A stretch of 64,000 nt of DNA from Beijerinckiaceae bacterium (GCA_947475995.1 CANJNI010000024.1:1-64000), one strand, 5' to 3'. Positions 28,459 to 37,438 are shown, counted from the stretch's first letter. Made by a program: numbers and translations. Notes: generated by a model from the sequence alone, not told the origin.

Positions 28459-28809
28459 ATGAATTTTGAAGAACTCGCCCCCAAGGCCGCGCAGGCAGAG
28501 GCATTTCTGAAGGCGCTGGCCAATGCGAACCGGCTCATGATCCTGTGCGAACTGCACAAGGGAGAGCGGTCCGTGACGACCATCCAGAGCGCGATCGGGC
28601 TCAGCCAGTCCGCGCTCTCGCAACACCTCGCGCGGTTGCGTGAGGACAATCTGGTGAAGACGCGACGCGAGTCGCAGACGATCTTTTATTCGCTCGCCGA
28701 CCAGAACGTCTCGCGGTTCATCGGCCTGCTTTACGAGATCTATTGCGCTGAGGAATGCAACGTCGCCCCCGCTGTCGGGGCGAAAAAGCCGAAGGGGAAA
28801 AAGCCATGA
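28459..28809 (+). CDS. ArsR-family repressor of the BigR/SqrR (persulfide-sensing) type
   Basis: This 116-residue winged-helix protein has the ArsR recognition region [18 protein letters not shown]. Cys30 (LMILC) and Cys96 (LLYEIYC) are 66 residues apart, the same spacing as the Cys41/Cys107 persulfide-sensing pair of SqrR; Cys100 is extra. No ArsR-type metal-binding CVC motif is present. It should repress the divergent RND-AhpD-rhodanese-trxC operon until cysteines are modified. ATG 28459 begins the conserved region and overlaps a predicted transcription start. The stop overlaps the next gene (ATGA). Confidence 0.82.
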   Translation: MNFEELAPKAAQAEAFLKALANANRLMILCELHKGERSVTTIQSAIGLSQSALSQHLARLREDNLVKTRRESQTIFYSLADQNVSRFIGLLYEIYCAEECNVAPAVGAKKPKGKKP

Positions 28810-29006
28810 CCATCGACCGTTTCGTTCTGGCCTTCGCGGGCCTCATGATTCTGGCCAGCATTGCGCTGGCGCATTTCGTCAGCCCGTGGTGGCTGTTACT
28901 GACTGGCTTTGTCGGGCTCAACATGCTGCAGGCGGCGTTTACGCGCTTCTGCCCGCTGGCGATCATTCTGAAGAAATGCGGCGTCGCGCCCGGCGCGGCC
29001 TTCTAG
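28806..29006 (+). CDS. DUF2892/YgaP-transmembrane-like small membrane protein
   Basis: The 66-residue protein has two hydrophobic helices ([19 protein letters not shown] and [18 protein letters not shown]) and the typical ending [13 protein letters not shown]. This matches the DUF2892 membrane domain found fused to rhodaneses such as YgaP and next to BigR regulators. It starts inside the stop codon of the repressor gene. The two C-terminal cysteines may be redox-active. Confidence 0.82.
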   Translation: MTIDRFVLAFAGLMILASIALAHFVSPWWLLLTGFVGLNMLQAAFTRFCPLAIILKKCGVAPGAAF

Positions 29007-29033
29007 GAAGTCCTGTTCACGAAGGAGAGCACC

Positions 29034-29237
29034 ATGAGTAAGAATGTTGGCGGCATTGACAAGGTTCTGCGGATCATCGTCGGCCTCGTGCTGATCGCCT
29101 ATGCGATTCCGCTCGGCTTCCCGCAGACGGGCTGGAACTGGGTCGGCTGGATCGGTATCGTACCGCTGCTGACCGCGATCTTCGGCATTTGCCCGCTTTA
29201 CAGCATCGTGGGCATGAACACATGCTCGCGTAGCTGA
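29034..29237 (+). CDS. Second DUF2892 small membrane protein
   Basis: The 67-residue protein starts KNVGGIDKVLRIIVGLVLI and ends with GICPLYSIVGMNTCS, a standard DUF2892 member with two membrane helices. It follows the first DUF2892 gene by 27 bases with GGAG upstream. Its pairing with the persulfide-sensor-like regulator supports a sulfur-trafficking membrane role, although the biochemical function is unknown. Confidence 0.85.
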   Translation: MSKNVGGIDKVLRIIVGLVLIAYAIPLGFPQTGWNWVGWIGIVPLLTAIFGICPLYSIVGMNTCSRS

Positions 29238-29296
29238 ATTGATCAGCGGAGCGGCATGTGATGCGACACATGCCGCCTCGTCCGGAGGAGCAAGCA

Positions 29297-29902
29297 TTGA
29301 GCGAATTTGCCCGTTGGGAAGGCCGCTACGCGGTCCCGGACTATGTCTTCGGCGAAGAGCCGAACTATTTCCTCGCCGCCAGCAAGCCGCTGCTGCCGAC
29401 AAGCGGCAAAGCGCTCGCGGTCGCGGATGGCGAGGGCCGCAACGGCGTGTGGCTGGCGCAACAGGGGCTTGATGTCCTGTCGCTCGACTTCTCGCCCGCC
29501 GGACAGGACAAGGCGAGGAAACTGGCGACGGCGCGCGGGGCCAAACTGTCCTTCGAGATCGGCGACGTTCATGCGTGGGCCTATCCGGATTCAACCTTCG
29601 ACGTGGTGGTCGAAATCTTCACGCAGTTCAGTTCGCCCGCCGAGCGCGCGGTAAAATGGGCCGGCATGAAGCGGACGCTCAAGCCCGGCGGACTTCTGAT
29701 CCTGCAAGGCTACACGCCGAAGCAGCTTCAGTACGGCACGGGCGGCCCGAAGCAGATCGAAAACCTCTACACGCGCGAAATGTTGCTGGAGACATTCGGC
29801 GATCTCAAGGACATCCGCGTCACCGAAGAAGAGCTTGAGATGCACGAAGGCGCGGGCCACGGCGGCATGTCGGCGGTGATCGGACTGACGGGCCGCAAGT
29901 AA
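29297..29902 (+). CDS. Class I SAM-dependent methyltransferase (TehB-like)
   Basis: The 201-residue protein resembles TehB/thiopurine-methyltransferase-like enzymes: SEFARWEGRYAVPDYVFG, motif I ALAVADGEGRNGVWLA, then GLDVLSLDFSPAG and RTLKPGGLLILQGYTP. TTG 29297 is preferred because GGAGGAG ends 6 bases upstream and homologues begin near SEFARWE; ATG codons at 29258-29270 are alternatives. It follows the DUF2892 gene by 59 bases, so sharing the transcript is possible. Detoxification of a soft electrophile or chalcogen is a guess. Confidence 0.75.
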   Translation: MSEFARWEGRYAVPDYVFGEEPNYFLAASKPLLPTSGKALAVADGEGRNGVWLAQQGLDVLSLDFSPAGQDKARKLATARGAKLSFEIGDVHAWAYPDSTFDVVVEIFTQFSSPAERAVKWAGMKRTLKPGGLLILQGYTPKQLQYGTGGPKQIENLYTREMLLETFGDLKDIRVTEEELEMHEGAGHGGMSAVIGLTGRK

Positions 29903-29966
29903 GCCCCGCCGGTTGGCGGCTGCATTCAGGCCTGCTAGGCTTCCCGAAACAGCATGGGAGCCCGAG

Positions 29967-30254
29967 GTGGACGAGCAAAAGCCGACGCCCGTCGACATTC
30001 CAGTCGACCGGATGGTCCCCTACCGGACGCGAGCGACCCGGGACAAGCCGATCCGCTGGTGCTCCTGCGGCCTCAGCGCCAATCAGCCATTTTGCGATCA
30101 GGCGCACCGCGGCACCGGTCACCGTCCGAAGGCGTTTCAATTGCCCGAGGACATCACGGTCGCGCTTTGCGGTTGCAAGGCCACACAGAACCCGCCCTAT
30201 TGCGACGGCAGCCATCTGGCCGCGACGGCCAGGGTCATCGGGAGCGCGACATGA
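29967..30254 (+). CDS. Dual CDGSH-type iron-sulfur protein
   Basis: This 95-residue protein carries two CDGSH zinc-finger-like 2Fe-2S motifs: CSCGLSANQPFCDQAH in the first half and CGCKATQNPPYCDGSH in the second. The ligands (three Cys, one His) are retained in both, although the first has QA in place of GS. Likely an electron-transfer or redox-sensing protein. GTG 29967 has GGAG 6 bases upstream. The stop overlaps the cupin start (ATGA), so the two are coupled. Confidence 0.85.
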   Translation: MDEQKPTPVDIPVDRMVPYRTRATRDKPIRWCSCGLSANQPFCDQAHRGTGHRPKAFQLPEDITVALCGCKATQNPPYCDGSHLAATARVIGSAT

Positions 30255-30625
30255 CGATTCAGGTCATTACGCCGGACGACTGGAAGCTGGTTCCGGCCAG
30301 CGAGCGCGGCGCGCCGCCTACCGCCAAAATGCTCGGCATGCTGCTGAGCGACGCCAATCCATGCCTCTTTCTGCTTGAGGAACCACCGAACTATTACACT
30401 GCGGTCCACAGTCATAGCGAGCCGGAGGTGATTGTAATCCTCGAAGGCCGCATGATGTTCAACGGCAAATGGGTCGGACCCGGAACCGTCGTGAATGTTC
30501 CGGCGAATGAAGATTATTGGCATGCGACGGGCGATGAGCGTTGTGTGGTGGCGCTCATGCGCCCGACGACGCGCGGCAAGATCAGGCGCGCGATCGAACT
30601 GAAGGCTCCCGAGACTGTGGCCTGA
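30251..30625 (+). CDS. Single-domain cupin protein
   Basis: The 124-residue protein has cupin motif 1 HSHSEPEVIVILEG and motif 2 PANEDYWHATGD, giving two His, one Glu and a third His for a metal. Small cupins act as dioxygenases, isomerases or binding proteins. Translation is coupled to the CDGSH gene. The substrate cannot be predicted. Confidence 0.8.
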   Translation: MTIQVITPDDWKLVPASERGAPPTAKMLGMLLSDANPCLFLLEEPPNYYTAVHSHSEPEVIVILEGRMMFNGKWVGPGTVVNVPANEDYWHATGDERCVVALMRPTTRGKIRRAIELKAPETVA

Positions 30626-30661
30626 GTTGCCGATGCAACCCGGCCGCGCTAGGCGTCATGC

Positions 30662-31579
30662 ATGATGAGCGGCGAAACGGGACGCGAGCTTCTTGCAGGC
30701 GTGGAACTGGGAGGCACCAAATGCATCTGCATTCTGGGCTCCGGGCCGCACGACGTTCGGGCGCAACGCGCCATAACGACGACAGACCCCGAGACAACGC
30801 TTTGGAACATCGAGCGCGCACTTTCTGAAATGTTCGAGATGCACGGGCCGCCTTCCCGGCTCGGCATCGCGTCTTTCGGCCCTGTCGATCTGGATGTTTT
30901 GTCGCCGCGTTACGGTTTCATCACGTCGACGCCCAAGCCCGGCTGGCGCGATACGAATGTGGCTGCACGCCTGCGCGATGCTTTCGGCATTCCTGTCTCG
31001 TTCGACACCGACGTGAATGCGGCGGCGCTGGCGGAGGGCCGCTGGGGCGCAACGCAAGCTTTGGGCGACTACGCCTATGTGACGGTCGGCACGGGCATCG
31101 GGGTCGGCCTTGTGGTGAATGGAGCGACCGTCAAGGGCTTCGGGCATCCGGAAGCCGGTCACATCCGGGTGGCGCGCCGTGCAGGCGATGTATGGCCCGG
31201 CCATTGCCCGTTCCATTCTGATTGCGTTGAAGGTCTCGCGTCAGGCAGCGCCCTGGCGGCGCGAGCCGGGAAGCCGGCGTCGGAGATCGCCCCCGACGAT
31301 CCGCTATGGACCGATGTCGCGCATACGCTCGCGCAGCTTTGCGCAACGCTGGCGCTCACCACGGCGCCCAGGCGCATCCTGTTCGGCGGCGGTGTGATGA
31401 ATGCGCAGGCCCATCTGTTCGGGCGTATCCGCGAAGCGTTTCGAAACTCGCTGGCGGGCTATGTGGACGTTCCGGCGGTCATGGACCGCCTCGACGATTA
31501 CATCCGCCCCGCAGGTCTCGGCGACCGCGCGGGACCCCTCGGGGCTCTGGCGCTGGCACGATCCGTCAGGCCAGATTGA
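30662..31579 (+). CDS. ROK-family sugar kinase (fructokinase-like)
   Basis: This 305-residue protein shows the ROK phosphate motif GVELGGTKCICIL, the catalytic-Asp segment SFDTDVNAAALAEGRWG, TVGTGIGVGLVVNG and the zinc-binding motif GHCPFHSDCVEGLASG. These fit Mak/ScrK-type fructokinases using ATP. No sugar transporter is adjacent. Its 3' end overlaps the convergent amidohydrolase by 14 bases. Confidence 0.85.
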   Translation: MMSGETGRELLAGVELGGTKCICILGSGPHDVRAQRAITTTDPETTLWNIERALSEMFEMHGPPSRLGIASFGPVDLDVLSPRYGFITSTPKPGWRDTNVAARLRDAFGIPVSFDTDVNAAALAEGRWGATQALGDYAYVTVGTGIGVGLVVNGATVKGFGHPEAGHIRVARRAGDVWPGHCPFHSDCVEGLASGSALAARAGKPASEIAPDDPLWTDVAHTLAQLCATLALTTAPRRILFGGGVMNAQAHLFGRIREAFRNSLAGYVDVPAVMDRLDDYIRPAGLGDRAGPLGALALARSVRPD

Positions 31580-32429
31580 GAACGCGCATCGCGTTCTGCT
31601 TCAGGATCAGGTCATGCACTTCGGGCTTGAACCCGGACGCCTTGAAATCCGCGATCCAGCGCCCCGGCTTGATGAGCGGGAAATCAGAGCCGAACAGCAT
31701 CTTGGTACGCAATTGCGTGTTGGCGTATTGCACGATCTGCGGCGGAAAATATTTCGGCGACCAGCCCGATAGGTCGATGTAGACATTCGGCTTGTGCAGC
31801 GCGATCGACAGGGCCTCGTCGGTCCAGGGCCACGAAGGGTGCGCCAGAATGATCGTCATGTCGGGAAAGTCGACCGCGACGTCGTCAAGGTGAATGGGCT
31901 GGGAATATTTCAACCGAAGGCCGCCGCCGCCGCGCATGCCGGTGCCGATGCCCGAGTGGCCGGTGTGGAAAATGGCCGGCAGCTTGTATTCGGCGATGAC
32001 CTCGTACAGCTTGTAGGCCATCCGGTCGTTCGGAAAAAAGCCCTGACACGTCGGGTGGAACTTGAAGCCGCGCACCACGCCGTCCTCGATCAGCGCGCGC
32101 GCTTCCCTCGCGCCCATGATCCCTTTGTGCGGATCAATCGACGCGAAGGCGATCAGAATGTCCGAATTGTCGCGCGCGGCGTCGGCGATTTCCTCATTCG
32201 GGATGCGGCGGTTGCCGATCTGGAACTCGGTGTCCACGGTGAACATCACGAGGCCGATCTTCATCTCGCGGTAATAAGCCACGGTCTCGGCGATGCTCGG
32301 ACGCTTGCCGGCCTTGAAATACTTGTTGGCCGCGTCCTCGTATGGCTGCCAGAACGCATCCGGCTCCTGACGGCACGACACTTCGGCGTGCGTGTGCATG
32401 TCGATGGCGATCAGGTCCTGAACGTTCAT
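31566..32429 (-). CDS. Amidohydrolase_2 (ACMSD-like) family protein
   Basis: The protein (287 aa) has an ACMSD-type metal site: DMHTHAE near the N-terminus, FHTGHSG, LAHPSWPW and FGSDFPL. Members are decarboxylases or hydratases of aromatic or oxo acids. ATG 32429 follows GGAGAAA. It lies 15 bases after the MarR gene on the same strand, with the crotonase gene upstream, so the three are probably one transcript linked to aromatic-acid catabolism. Confidence 0.82.
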   Translation of the reverse strand: MNVQDLIAIDMHTHAEVSCRQEPDAFWQPYEDAANKYFKAGKRPSIAETVAYYREMKIGLVMFTVDTEFQIGNRRIPNEEIADAARDNSDILIAFASIDPHKGIMGAREARALIEDGVVRGFKFHPTCQGFFPNDRMAYKLYEVIAEYKLPAIFHTGHSGIGTGMRGGGGLRLKYSQPIHLDDVAVDFPDMTIILAHPSWPWTDEALSIALHKPNVYIDLSGWSPKYFPPQIVQYANTQLRTKMLFGSDFPLIKPGRWIADFKASGFKPEVHDLILKQNAMRVLNLA

Positions 32430-32444
32430 GGCTTTCTCCAAAAT

Positions 32445-32966
32445 TCAGATCGCCGCCTTGCGACGCGGCTTGCGCGAGGCTGTCGCGGCGGATGTCTCCG
32501 GCTCCGGTGCGTCGAGCGCGCCGTGCATGGAATCCATCAGCGTCGTCAAAGCGTCGTCGCCCGCGCCCGGTAAAGCCTTTTGCAGAAGGTCGTCCTGCAT
32601 CCGGAAATAGCCGCCCACCTCGGCTATGACTTTCTCGCCCTCCGGCGTCAGCGCAAGCACCACGCGGCGCTTGTCGCCGGGCGATCCCTTGCGGCACAGC
32701 AGGCCGCGCGTTTCCAGCCGGCGCATGAGCTTTGTCATGTTGGGGCGGCGTATGAGCAGAGCATCCGCGAGCTCGCCGTGGCGCACACCCGGATTGCTGC
32801 GGATCACCATCAGCACGGATGCGGAGGCAGGCGTAAGCCCGTGGCGCGCACAACGCTCGCCGAGCCAGCGCATCATGTGCAGGTCGAGCATATGCACGCG
32901 AAAGCCGATACGGTCCTGCAGGACCGAAAGATCGAGGCCGCCGGATTTTTTCGCAGGTCCGGCCAT
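32445..32966 (-). CDS. MarR-family transcriptional regulator
   Basis: The 173-residue protein has the winged helix ADALLIRRPNMTKLMRRLETRGLL and the wing GSPGDKRRVVLALTPEG. MarR proteins controlling hydroxycinnamate genes (CouR/FerR type) respond to the CoA thioester. Here the gene sits between a crotonase and an amidohydrolase and opposite a feruloyl-CoA-synthetase-like gene, consistent with that role. The basic C-terminal tail (SRKPRRKAA) is unusual. Confidence 0.85.
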   Translation of the reverse strand: MAGPAKKSGGLDLSVLQDRIGFRVHMLDLHMMRWLGERCARHGLTPASASVLMVIRSNPGVRHGELADALLIRRPNMTKLMRRLETRGLLCRKGSPGDKRRVVLALTPEGEKVIAEVGGYFRMQDDLLQKALPGAGDDALTTLMDSMHGALDAPEPETSAATASRKPRRKAAI

Positions 32967-32970
32967 CAGG

Positions 32971-33750
32971 TCAGTCGCGCGGCTTGGCGAGGCGATCGGC
33001 CCGCTTTTCGAGGAAGGCGCGCAGACGCTCCACGGCGTCGGGGGAAGTCTGGGTGAAAGCCGCCATCAGGGCCTCGAAGAACAGTCCGTCATTGTGGGAC
33101 AGATCCTGAATGCGCGGCAAGGCCTGCGTGATGGCGAAATTGGACAGCGGCGCATTTGTGCCGATCTTGCTCGCCAGCCCCAGCGCCTCGTCGAACGCCT
33201 TGCCGGGTTCGGACACGTATTGAATGAGGTTCAGCTGCTCGGCCTTGGCGGCCGACAGGGTGCGGCCGGTCAGCATCAGATCCGCCATGCGGGAGGCCGT
33301 CATCAGCCGGGCGATGCGGACCGAGCCGCCGCCGCCGACAAAAATGCCGCGCTGGCCTTCCGGCAGGGCGAAAAATGAAGTGGGTTCGGCGACGCGAATC
33401 TGGGCCGCAGCCGCCAGTTCGAGGCCGCCGCCCACGACCGCGCCGTGCAGAGCAGCGACCCATGGAATCGGGCCGCGCTCGATCTCGTCGAATATGCGGT
33501 GCCATTTGCGCGACTGGAGAACGCCCTCGAAGGGCGTCCGCTCGGCATGTTCGGCGAGGTCGAGGCCGGCGCAGAAATGGTCGCCGTGGCCGTAGATCAC
33601 CGCAACCTTGGCGCTTGCGCCCGCGGCCGTCACCGCAAGGCCGAGTTCGTCGATCAGCACGTCGTTGATGGCGTTGCGCTTCAGCGGGCGGTTCAATCCG
33701 ACGAGGGCGACATTCTCCCTGATCTCGAAAGTCAGATTGCTGAAGTCCAT
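32971..33750 (-). CDS. Enoyl-CoA hydratase/isomerase (crotonase) family protein
   Basis: This 259-residue crotonase has the oxyanion-hole and active-site segments GHGDHFCAGLDLAEH, AVVGGGLELAAAAQIRVAE and ALPEGQRGIFVGGGGSVRI. Both catalytic glutamates of typical hydratases are present. Next to a feruloyl-CoA-synthetase-like ligase it could be the hydratase/lyase releasing an aromatic aldehyde, or a beta-oxidation hydratase working with the neighbouring acyl-CoA dehydrogenase. ATG 33750 is preferred over an upstream GTG at 33756. Confidence 0.85.
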   Translation of the reverse strand: MDFSNLTFEIRENVALVGLNRPLKRNAINDVLIDELGLAVTAAGASAKVAVIYGHGDHFCAGLDLAEHAERTPFEGVLQSRKWHRIFDEIERGPIPWVAALHGAVVGGGLELAAAAQIRVAEPTSFFALPEGQRGIFVGGGGSVRIARLMTASRMADLMLTGRTLSAAKAEQLNLIQYVSEPGKAFDEALGLASKIGTNAPLSNFAITQALPRIQDLSHNDGLFFEALMAAFTQTSPDAVERLRAFLEKRADRLAKPRD

Positions 33751-33872
33751 TTCCACCCAAACTCCCCGAAACGACTACCTTGGCCGCCGCCTGTTGATCG
33801 CCTAGAATGTTTTCCAGTATCACGATCTGACGCCGGGGCGCAACGCGCCCGGTTCTGGGAGGACGCACGCTC
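33751..33872. other. Divergent control region (122 bases)
   Basis: This gap separates the divergent crotonase-MarR-amidohydrolase and ligase-dehydrogenase units. A GGGAGG ribosome site precedes ATG 33873. I found no convincing MarR palindrome or sigma-70 promoter by eye, though the stretch CTAGAATGTTTTCCAGTATC (33821-33840) is AT-rich and is the likeliest binding region. Confidence 0.35.
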
Positions 33873-35723
33873 ATGGTCACAGCCGCTGCAATGCCGGGCT
33901 TCCGCCATTTTGTCATGGGCGAATGCCGGGCCACAATGGAGAAAAGGCCAGACGGTTCGCTGCTGGTGCGCAATGCGCACCCGATCAGCCCCTACCCGCG
34001 CAAGATCACCGAAAAGCTCGAACATTGGGCGAAGGCAGCGCCGGACCGCGTATGGCTGGGCGCGCGCGAGAATGGCGAATGGCGGCGCATCACCTACCGG
34101 GAGGGCCTTGCGTCGGTCCGCAAGCTGGCGGCGGCGCTGCTGAAGCGCAATCTTTCCGCCGAGCGCCCCCTGATGATCCTGTCCGGGAACGACCTCGACC
34201 ACGCCCTGCTCGGCATGGCGGCGCTTTACGCGGGCATCGCCTATGCGCCCGTGTCGCCTGCCTATTCGCTGATATCCAGCGACCATTCCAAGCTGAAATA
34301 CATCATCGACCTGCTGACGCCCGGCGCGTTCTTCATCGCCGATGGAGCACCGTTCGCCAAGGCCATCGCCAATGCGGTTCCGGCAGATGCTGACCTGATC
34401 GTCTCGCGCAATGCGCCCGCCGGCCGGAAGGCGCTGCTGTTCTCCGACATGCTGGCGACCGAGGCAGGCCCCGAAGTGGACAAGGCGCATGACGCCGTCG
34501 GGCCGGACACGATTGCGAAATTCCTGTTCACGTCCGGATCGACCGGAATGCCGAAGGCCGTCATCAACACGCAATTGATGCTCTGCGCAAACATGTCCAT
34601 GTGCAGCGATCACTTCGCCTTCATGAAGCATGAGCCGCCCGTGACGCTCGACTGGTCGCCTTGGAACCATACGGCAGGCGGCAATCACGATTTCAACCTG
34701 ATGCTCTACAACGGCGGCTCGTTCTATCTCGACGAAGGCAAGCCCACGCCGGGCGGCATCGAGGCGACGGTCCGCAACCTGCGGGATGTGTCGCCCACCT
34801 GGTATTTCAATGTGCCCAAGGGCTATGCGGCGCTGGCGCCGTATCTGCGCGACGACGAGGCCTTGTGCCGCAACTTCTTCAAGAACCTGAACATGCTCTG
34901 GTATGCGGGCGCCGGCATGGCGCAGCATGTGTGGAACGAACTCGATGAGCTTTCCGTCCGAACGACCGGGGAGCGCATCATCATCCTCACCGGCCTGGGG
35001 TCGACCGAGACCGCTCCTTTCGCGATCGCCGCGAACCAGCACATGCACGGCGCGGGAAACATCGGCATTCCGGCGCGCGGGCTAGACCTCAAACTCGTTC
35101 CCACCGACGGCAAGTGGGAGGCGCGCGTGCGCGCCGTCACGATCACTCCCGGATACTGGCGCCAGCCCGACCTGACCGAAAAAGCTTTCGACGAAGAGGG
35201 CTTCTACAAGCTCGGCGATGCGCTGAAATTCGTCGATCCGAACGACGTCAATCGCGGCCTGCTGTTCGATGGACGCATTGCGGAGGACTTCAAGCTGAAC
35301 ACCGGCACGTGGGTGCAGGTGGGGCCGCTACGTGCGAATTTCATCGATCATTTCGCGCCCTTCGTGCAGGACGTGGTGATCGCGGGCCTCGATCAGGATT
35401 ACATCGCGGCTCTCGTCTTCCCTGATATCGAAGGCTGCCGCCAGCATGTGGGCATGCCCAACGCCACAATGGACGAGCTGCTGGCGCATCCGGGCACCAA
35501 GGCCGCCTTCTGCGAGCGCCTGAAGAGCTTCGCGAAGATCAGCACCGGCAGTTCGATGATGGTCCGCCGCGCCATCATTCTGGAAACCGGACCGTCCATC
35601 GACAAGAGCGAGATGACCGACAAGGGCTCGATCAACCAGCGCGCCGTGCTGGCCAATCGCGCCGACCTCGTGCAGATGCTTTACACGCCGGGCGCCAATC
35701 CGCGCATTCTCGAAGCCGTCTGA
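33873..35723 (+). CDS. AMP-forming acyl-CoA ligase, feruloyl-CoA-synthetase-like
   Basis: The 616-residue protein shows the ANL adenylation motifs: P-loop FLFTSGSTGMPKAVI, aromatic-binding WSPWNHTAGGNHDF, GLGSTETAPF, GDALKFV and FDGRIAEDFKL. The catalytic lysine region near SEMTDKGSINQRA is close to the C-terminus. The size and WNHTxGG segment match feruloyl/hydroxycinnamoyl-CoA synthetases. It activates an aromatic acid with ATP and CoA. The stop overlaps the next start (TGATG), so it is coupled to the acyl-CoA dehydrogenase. Confidence 0.85.
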   Translation: MVTAAAMPGFRHFVMGECRATMEKRPDGSLLVRNAHPISPYPRKITEKLEHWAKAAPDRVWLGARENGEWRRITYREGLASVRKLAAALLKRNLSAERPLMILSGNDLDHALLGMAALYAGIAYAPVSPAYSLISSDHSKLKYIIDLLTPGAFFIADGAPFAKAIANAVPADADLIVSRNAPAGRKALLFSDMLATEAGPEVDKAHDAVGPDTIAKFLFTSGSTGMPKAVINTQLMLCANMSMCSDHFAFMKHEPPVTLDWSPWNHTAGGNHDFNLMLYNGGSFYLDEGKPTPGGIEATVRNLRDVSPTWYFNVPKGYAALAPYLRDDEALCRNFFKNLNMLWYAGAGMAQHVWNELDELSVRTTGERIIILTGLGSTETAPFAIAANQHMHGAGNIGIPARGLDLKLVPTDGKWEARVRAVTITPGYWRQPDLTEKAFDEEGFYKLGDALKFVDPNDVNRGLLFDGRIAEDFKLNTGTWVQVGPLRANFIDHFAPFVQDVVIAGLDQDYIAALVFPDIEGCRQHVGMPNATMDELLAHPGTKAAFCERLKSFAKISTGSSMMVRRAIILETGPSIDKSEMTDKGSINQRAVLANRADLVQMLYTPGANPRILEAV

Positions 35724-37438
35724 TGAGCTACGTCGCGCCGCTGTCCGAAATATCCTTCCTGCTGCGCAGCGTTGCGCCGCTGGAGGATCTCTGCCGTCTC
35801 GAAGCCTATGCGCATACGGATGCGGAGACGGCGCTGGCCGTGGTCGAGGAAGGCGCGAAAATCGCGCGGGACGTGATCGCGCCGCTCAATGCCGGAGCCG
35901 ACGAGATCGGCGCGCGGTTGATCGACGGGCGCGTCGTCGCCCCGCCCGGCTTCCGCGAAGCCTATGCGAAACTGTCGGCGGACGGATGGACATCGCTGGC
36001 CGTGCCGGCGGACTTCGGCGGGCAGGCTTTGCCGCAGCTTGTGAACACGATCGCGGCGGAAATGTTCGCAGGCGCGAGCGTTGCGTTCCAGATGGCGCTG
36101 CTCACCGGAAGCCCTGCCGCAAAGGTGATCGCCGCGCATGGCAATGAGGCGCAAAAGGCCGCGTGGCTGCCGAAGATCGCCAGCGGCGAAGCAGCCGCAA
36201 CAATTGTCATTACGGAACCGCAGGCCGGCTCCGATGTCGGACTTATCCGAACGAAGGCCGAGCTGCGTGCGGACGGGTCATGGTCGATCAGCGGGACTAA
36301 AATCTTCATCTCGCAGGGCGACCACGACCTCACCGACCAGATCGTCCATGTCGTGCTCGCGCGCACGCCCAACGGAGCGCCCGGCTCGCGTGGCCTCAGC
36401 CTGTTTCTCGTCCCGAAGCGGCTCGATGACGGGACCGCAAACGGCGTGCGCGCCATGCGGCTCGAACACAAGATGGGTCTCGCAGGCTCGCCGACCTGCG
36501 AGATGATGTTCGATAACGCCGTGGGGACGATTGTCGGGCGCGAGGGCGACGGGTTGCGCAACCTTTTCGCGATGATGAACGCAATGCGGCTCGATGTGGC
36601 CGCGCAAGGCGTGGGCGTCGCTTCGGCGGCGCTGCGCAAGGCGTTCGTCTATGTTCATGAGCGGCGACAGGGCTCCATCGGGAAGAACGGCCCGGCAGCC
36701 ATCGTCGAGCATCCCGATGTTCGCCGCATGTTGATCCAGATGCGCGCATGGACGGACGGCCTGCGCGCCCTGCTCTACACGGCCGCATGGTGGGAAGACC
36801 AGGCGCTTGCGGGCGCGGACGAGAACATCCGAAAAGATGCGGCGGGGCTGGTGGGCTGGTTCCTGCCGTTGCTGAAGGCGGGCGGTTCGGAAGCGGCTTT
36901 CACGGTGTCGTCGCAGTCGCTGCAATTGCACGGCGGCCACGGCTATGTGCGCGACCACGGAGTCGAGCAGCTTGTGCGCGACTCGCGGGTGTTCGCCATC
37001 TACGAAGGCGCGAATGCGATTCAGGCCAACGATCTCGTCATGCGCAAGCTGGGATCGGACGGCGGCGCTGTCTATCGCCGCTTCCGCGACATGGCGCTCG
37101 CCGAGATCAAGGCAGCCGATGCGCGCGTGGCTGATGTGGCCGGGAACCTCGCCGCTGCGGTGAATGCGCTTGAACGCGCGTCAACCTATCTGCTGGAGCG
37201 CATCGGCGCCACGGACGCATTCGCGGCCGCGCCGCTCTACCTGCAACTTTCCATCAACGTCGCGGTCGGCTGGATGTGGCTCAGGATGGCGCAAGCCGAA
37301 GACGATGCTTCGCGCCTGCTGCATGCGCGCTGGTTTGCGGCGCATATCCTGCCGGAAACGGATTTGCTGGCGATGCGCATCGAAAAGGGCGCGGCTTTCG
37401 TGGCGGAGACGAGCGCGGCCGACTTTCAGCCCTGGTGA
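35723..37438 (+). CDS. Large acyl-CoA dehydrogenase with C-terminal extension
   Basis: This 571-residue flavoprotein has the FAD/substrate motif ITEPQAGSDVGLI and the catalytic-Glu region FAIYEGANAIQANDLVMRK preceded by LQLHGGHGYVRDHG. It has an extra C-terminal domain (about residues 455-571), typical of the larger acyl-CoA dehydrogenase class. It probably oxidises the CoA thioester made by the upstream ligase, for example a dihydro-cinnamoyl-CoA. The gene overlaps the convergent livM gene by 13 bases. Confidence 0.88.
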   Translation: MSYVAPLSEISFLLRSVAPLEDLCRLEAYAHTDAETALAVVEEGAKIARDVIAPLNAGADEIGARLIDGRVVAPPGFREAYAKLSADGWTSLAVPADFGGQALPQLVNTIAAEMFAGASVAFQMALLTGSPAAKVIAAHGNEAQKAAWLPKIASGEAAATIVITEPQAGSDVGLIRTKAELRADGSWSISGTKIFISQGDHDLTDQIVHVVLARTPNGAPGSRGLSLFLVPKRLDDGTANGVRAMRLEHKMGLAGSPTCEMMFDNAVGTIVGREGDGLRNLFAMMNAMRLDVAAQGVGVASAALRKAFVYVHERRQGSIGKNGPAAIVEHPDVRRMLIQMRAWTDGLRALLYTAAWWEDQALAGADENIRKDAAGLVGWFLPLLKAGGSEAAFTVSSQSLQLHGGHGYVRDHGVEQLVRDSRVFAIYEGANAIQANDLVMRKLGSDGGAVYRRFRDMALAEIKAADARVADVAGNLAAAVNALERASTYLLERIGATDAFAAAPLYLQLSINVAVGWMWLRMAQAEDDASRLLHARWFAAHILPETDLLAMRIEKGAAFVAETSAADFQPW

